DNA from: Lepidostoma basale
Taxonomy: Eukaryota > Arthropoda > Insecta > Trichoptera > Lepidostomatidae
Length of the DNA stretch: 64,000 bases
Assembly (NCBI GenBank): GCA_022606425.2
Contig: JAHDVF020000880.1
Coordinates: 372,001 to 436,000 of the forward strand
Direction: 5' to 3'
Every line of letters starts with the position of its first letter. The first letter of the stretch is position 1. Position numbers and translations under genes: made by a program. The notes beneath the pieces were generated by a model, which was given only the letters and a program-made list of their open reading frames with translations, searched no databases and was not told where the DNA came from. Of the stretch, positions 48,501 through 54,500 are shown in pieces.

Positions 48501-51500
48501 CAAAGATTTAAATTTATTTAATTTTTTTGTAATGCGTGTCCCATAGGGATCACGGCTCGCGGCCAATAATCACACACACAACCCGTATTATGTCGGAATT
48601 GTGTTTACTGTTTACTTAGGGTCACTCTTATGTGTATCATTATTAGTTATCAATAGTGGGATGTTTTGTTTTCATTTATAAACAACATTTTCAATGTAAT
48701 ATATTTTTATTTGTTATCAACCAACTCAAGACGAAACAAAAAAATTCTGATTATTTTTTATATCATAAAAAATGTATAACATTTGACTACAAAATTCAAT
48801 TATGTATTTTGTGTGAAAAGGAATTGTTTACAAGTTTAAAAATCTTAGCTGGCTTTCAAGGGTTAAGAAAAGATCATTTTAAATGTGACATTATAATCAA
48901 AATGCATGTACGAATAATGTGCCTCATAACAATGACAGATAGAGTAACGTTTGCTTAGCAATCTAAGGGTTGAAAAAAAAACATGTTTTCACAAAAATTA
49001 ATAAGCAAACATGTTATTGATTTGAATTTTAACAATTATTAATTTGAAATATATACGTACATTGTAAAGTATTTAATATTTCTTCAGAGTTTCATAAACT
49101 CGTTTATTGCATCCTTCAAACTTTTACAACTGACATTTTCATCAATATTAAATATTTCATATATAGTTTTACATCATTGTTCACGAAACAATAAGTTTGT
49201 TAAATGCATTATTTAAAGTTTTACATTTTACAGTGAAAGTTTATATGAGTTATGAATTGAATATATAAATGAAGCTTTACGTTTTGTCCTCCAGATGGCA
49301 GCTTGATATACGAACGCATCCCTAACAAGGTGGAGGCCGAAGGCATCCGGCCCGCCGCGGGCACGTCGCCATCGCCGGCACTCAAGAGACGCTACGACGA
49401 CCTCAACGGAGTCGACAGTAAGTTGCCAATCCCATTTTAATTACAAAATTTAACGTCTATGGGTCAACTGTCTAAGATGAAACTAAAAAAATCCAATCTA
49501 TTTATACTTCACTCAATTGGTATATACAAGTTATTATGTAGATTCAATCCATTGTAAAATGAAGTTTATATCTTGTTGCCAAATTTCATATTTCTGACGA
49601 CCTTCGTGGTAGAATGGCAACAGCTATGACTGCCACATCGATGGTCCCAGCTCGATTCCCGGCGATGACAGTGTGATGATGGCTATCTTCGACAGCATCA
49701 GCACAGACTTTTATCTCGTAGCATGCATAATCAACCTGCTTCTGGTGATGCCGGTGGGGAGAGCAAACAAACTGCTGAACAAGATCGCTTCGGAGATCGA
49801 CGTCTTTCATATTTGTGAAAGTACGTTCAGAAGACAAATACTCTTGACTTTGCAGAGTGTCTTGTATTCCTAATGTCAAACCATCCCTCATGCGTTCCTG
49901 GTATTATATATTTTACCTGCTCTCAATAGATGCCTTAAACTATAATTGTTGTTTGTAATATCTTTTGAGAAATTAACTGATTTGCTTTGATTCTCACACC
50001 GTATTTGGTTTGTTTTTATTTTATTTTAATTTTTGATAATAAAATGGCGATAGACCTATCATACCTTAGAATAAATATAATTTAGATTTGGCTCGCATTG
50101 TAATGATGTAAAGAGCTATTCATCAAAATAATTATAGTAATTTCACAATTAATATGAGTTTGTTGTTTGATGATTTGGATATTTCTTACCATCCTGAAGA
50201 ATGTTTCATCACAGTCAGGCTGACCTTGAGTGTATAAACTAACATAATTGTGCTATTATGATACACTTGTTTGTAGGTGAACATCATTCAAATCGCAGAT
50301 CATTTAAAAAATAATTAGAAGATGTGTATCCTAGTTCCCTTAACTCATTTCACTTTCCTCTCCGTCCTGTTCCTATTAATATTTCCTTAAGAGGTGGCTT
50401 TGAGGCTCACAACCCATCACATCTAAGTCAGAAGTAAGTGAATTGAGGTGAATCGTATTCTCTTTCACTGCTGCTTATGTCGGGGAAATAAACCGCGATG
50501 GTAAGTTAGTCCGTATTTCTGTTTCATCCCTGTCAGATTGCAATGTTAGTGTTCCGCTTTGATAATTGCAAACATTCAACATCTGAATATTAGTTTTCTT
50601 AGTAAAGACTTCACATCACATTTGAATTTGCAATGTGTTTATTTAGAATCATACCCTCTATGGGGCGTACAAGTTAAATACCACATTCTCTTGTACATAT
50701 AAACATTAATACATACTTGTAAAACTGTATGTTTCATGCATTGTTAGGCGATTATTAAAGAAAAAATAGAATTTTCTTATTTATTATTTATATTGCCCTT
50801 GACAAATTACAGAATGTGATTTTTGCAATGAAAAATAAATATATAAATATTTTTCTTTCATTTGGGCATTACGTAAAGTGTATCGGTACATCTTGTATCT
50901 AATCTTAATTATTAATATCAATCACTATCCCCTTGTTTGTATTAGAATGAATGTTTCGCAATGAAATGTTTCTTAGGTATTATATCTTGAAAGGATTTTC
51001 TTAATCCTTGTAAATTCAAACAGAAGCTTAATTTATCTTATCCATCCGCATCAAAGAAATATCCGTTTTGTTTGTATTTACTTTGTAGAAATTATTTAAT
51101 ATTTTTAATTATTAGGTGGTTCGGAAAGAAATTCTTTATTTTTAATTCCGTATTTGGGGTTTGATTAGGATCCAAACAGCGCACATGTTTTTTGATATTT
51201 TTATATAATATATAATACTGTTCGTAAGCTTTACTTTTAATCATATAAACACTATTTTATTATGAAACGTAAAGTGGAGAAACCAGAAAATAATTAACAA
51301 TATGTTAGACAATGTATGCTACTTTTTTACAATTAGGTATTCAGTGCAGCCAAGGTCACAAGGGCTCTTAATTATGTTTATAAGTGTTAATAGTAAATAT
51401 ATTTCAATTTTGGTTTTGTCGATTCAAATCGGGCAATATGAATTTACAGGATGCCCTTATATCAAAACAACCATTGATATTCGATGAAGATTTACTAAAA

Positions 51501-54500
51501 TTCATTAATGACGGAGATTTCCGGCTAACTGTTCAGCAGTTATTTCAAAATTTTCATCGAGTCCACCATTATTTGAAAAGCACTGGTATAATGGGCAAGA
51601 TGGGAATTTGGGTATTGCATGATCTATCCACAGACAGACAACAGAGAAAACTGTATCAAAACACGTAGATCGTTGGTGTCGAGACATAGAAATCTACCAT
51701 ATTTGGAATCATCACCGAAGATGAAATACAGATTTGTTTATAAATATGTGAAAAGAAAAAACAGCGGTTCTCAAAAAATCATATATCTATTCCGAAACCT
51801 GGATTAACATTTTATTAGGGTATGTGTGGCATCATCCGCTGTGAACTTATAAAACCAGGAGAGATAACTACTGAAAAATTCTATTTTCAGCAATCAGAAT
51901 GATTAAATGAAAAACTTTAAAATTAAACTGTCAAAATTCACACATCCTCACAAATGAAAAATTAACACAATTATACTGGGAAGTTTTATCTCATCTACCA
52001 TATTTACCAAACTTAGCAACTTCTGATTATTTTTTGTTTGGGTCTTTGGAGCATTAATTAAATAAATAAATAAAAATTAAATATGCATGAAAAAAAAATG
52101 TTTTGGAAACTTATAATCCATCTAAATAATGTTAATCTATCTAACCTGGCTAGTTTTTTTTTAATGAAGGGGTTTAAAAATTGACAGAGATTGAAATAGT
52201 TACAAGTAATGAGATTACTTACATTTTTATTAGTTTGTATATTAAATATACTTATTCTTAAAATGAAAAATAATATATTTCTTTCTGAACAACCTATTAT
52301 TGCAATGATAAAATTGTTCCCTAAATCCACACTAATAAAGGCAGTGGCGCTGAGTATCACAATCTTAAACAAGAATGGTGTTGGCAACATTGAAAATATT
52401 TAGATTTTTTGTATGCAGGTACCGAGATATGTAACTCTTTATCTTTTAATTAGGCGCTAGGAAACTGATTATGTTAAATAAAATATCGTTTTCAATGGAG
52501 AAAACAAAAATACATACCAAAAAATAACATTTTTATTGTTTCTTGAATGTGAAAACGTCCGTCTTCTAGGAGTTTTATAATATTTTAAATGGAATAACAT
52601 GTTTCGCCCTTTTGATAAAGTCTTAGAAGGGCGAAACATGTCATTCCATCTAAAATATAATAAAACTCCCAGAAGACGGACGTTTTCATTCATATATACT
52701 TTTTATTCCATCAAAAATAACTTCATTTCATTTATATAACATTTTGTGATTCAATACTGAAATCCAGTTTATAAAAATCTTTAACGAGTAATAATTTGTA
52801 TTGCGAATATGAAATTATTAATACATTTTTCACATCAGTAACAGATTGTGATTTCTTTATTATTTTTTGCATATTTGATTAGGTTTTGAAATGATTGTAA
52901 TGACCGGCGCCTCTTGCCACAGTTTGTGGGTATTCCTTTGTCCCGGATGGTAGACTAATAGTTTGTTTGTTCTTGCGATTGTTGGCTTCTACTCTGACTT
53001 GGATTGGGATGACGGTGAGTGACAAAGTGAGAATTTTTCTCATGTTTTATTATTAATAGTAATGGTTTCCGACAGTTTTTATTTTCTCTCAATTCTATTA
53101 TTATATATAATTTTATTTTGTTTTATAATTTGTATTTTTTTATATATTTGAAATGAAGTATGTTTCAATCCATACATTCCTCCAATAAATACATAGGTAG
53201 ATTTTTATCTTTGATTTTATTGTACATAGAATGCTGTAAATTGAAATTCGGTATGTTACGTGGGACATTTATTGTAATAAATGTAAAATATGACATTATT
53301 AACCCTTAACGGACGTAATGACTTACTGCGGTGACTTTGTCGCTGCGGTCGTATGGCACATGTGATGGGGAATCATGTTGAATCTTGAAAGCTAGCGTCC
53401 GATAAGGGTTAGTTTTTAGATTAAGTCAGTTTTTAGGCATGCAACTGATGTTTTTTTTTAATGATTAAATATGATTCTAAAATAATCAAGGTAATCCGTA
53501 TCAATATAATTTTGGTTTGATTATTGTCAAACTATTATAGTTTGAATCTAAATGAATTAATATAATAATTATGAATTAATAGGGGAGTTGTTAATAAAGA
53601 AATAAATTAAATGGGTTGTGTTTTTAAAAAATTAGAATAAATCACAAGTTACTTGCGATTGGTAATTAAGCATTTTACATCAAACTAGGTGGTGGTCTAG
53701 GTTATAGAATCCTTGGCTCCTGATCCAGGGGACTTGTGTTCAAACCTGGACAAGACCAGATTCGTTTTTCATAATAATGAGTTATTTTCTGCTCATAGAT
53801 TGCAAAATAAATTCCAATACCATTGATTTAAATCGGTTGATAATTAATGAAACATTGATTGCTAAGTACTGAAATTACTACCGAAATCTTTTTAAATGCT
53901 CAATATACGCCTAGCGCGTATGTGTATATTATATATGACATCTAATATACAATAAATTCTAGTTTTTTTTTTTATTTCCATTGGTTTCATTCTTTATTAA
54001 TATAAGACATAATTTGAGCTACTTAGCAGATTATTTGAAATGTTTCGATATGTGAGTGGAAAAAAAAAGTTAAACTGAAGTAGAAATTGGTGTGTTTAGA
54101 GCTCTAGTACCTGAAACTTAATAATATGATTCATGCATAAAGATACGTATGTGCAAGGTTGATTAAGAGTGTTTGTGTCCCCAGGGGGTGGCGCGGAGGG
54201 CGGGGTGTCGCTGTTTTCCGCGGCGGCGGCGGGCGCGGATACAGCGGTGCGCGGAGTGCCCTTGCCAGCCAAGCGGCCTAACAAGCACCCGCAGCCCATG
54301 CAGCGGCCCTCGGCGGAGCAGTACGCCGCCATGTGCGCCCGCGCCCAGGCCACCGGACAGCCGCTGCCTAAACACATATTCGCACACGTAAATATCTCCC
54401 TCGTCTCCTTTCATTTATGAAGCAGGTGCCATGTTAACACACCTGCTGTTACATAAATATATGAGCTGCAAATATAGCGTGCTTCAGTTCAAAACAATTT

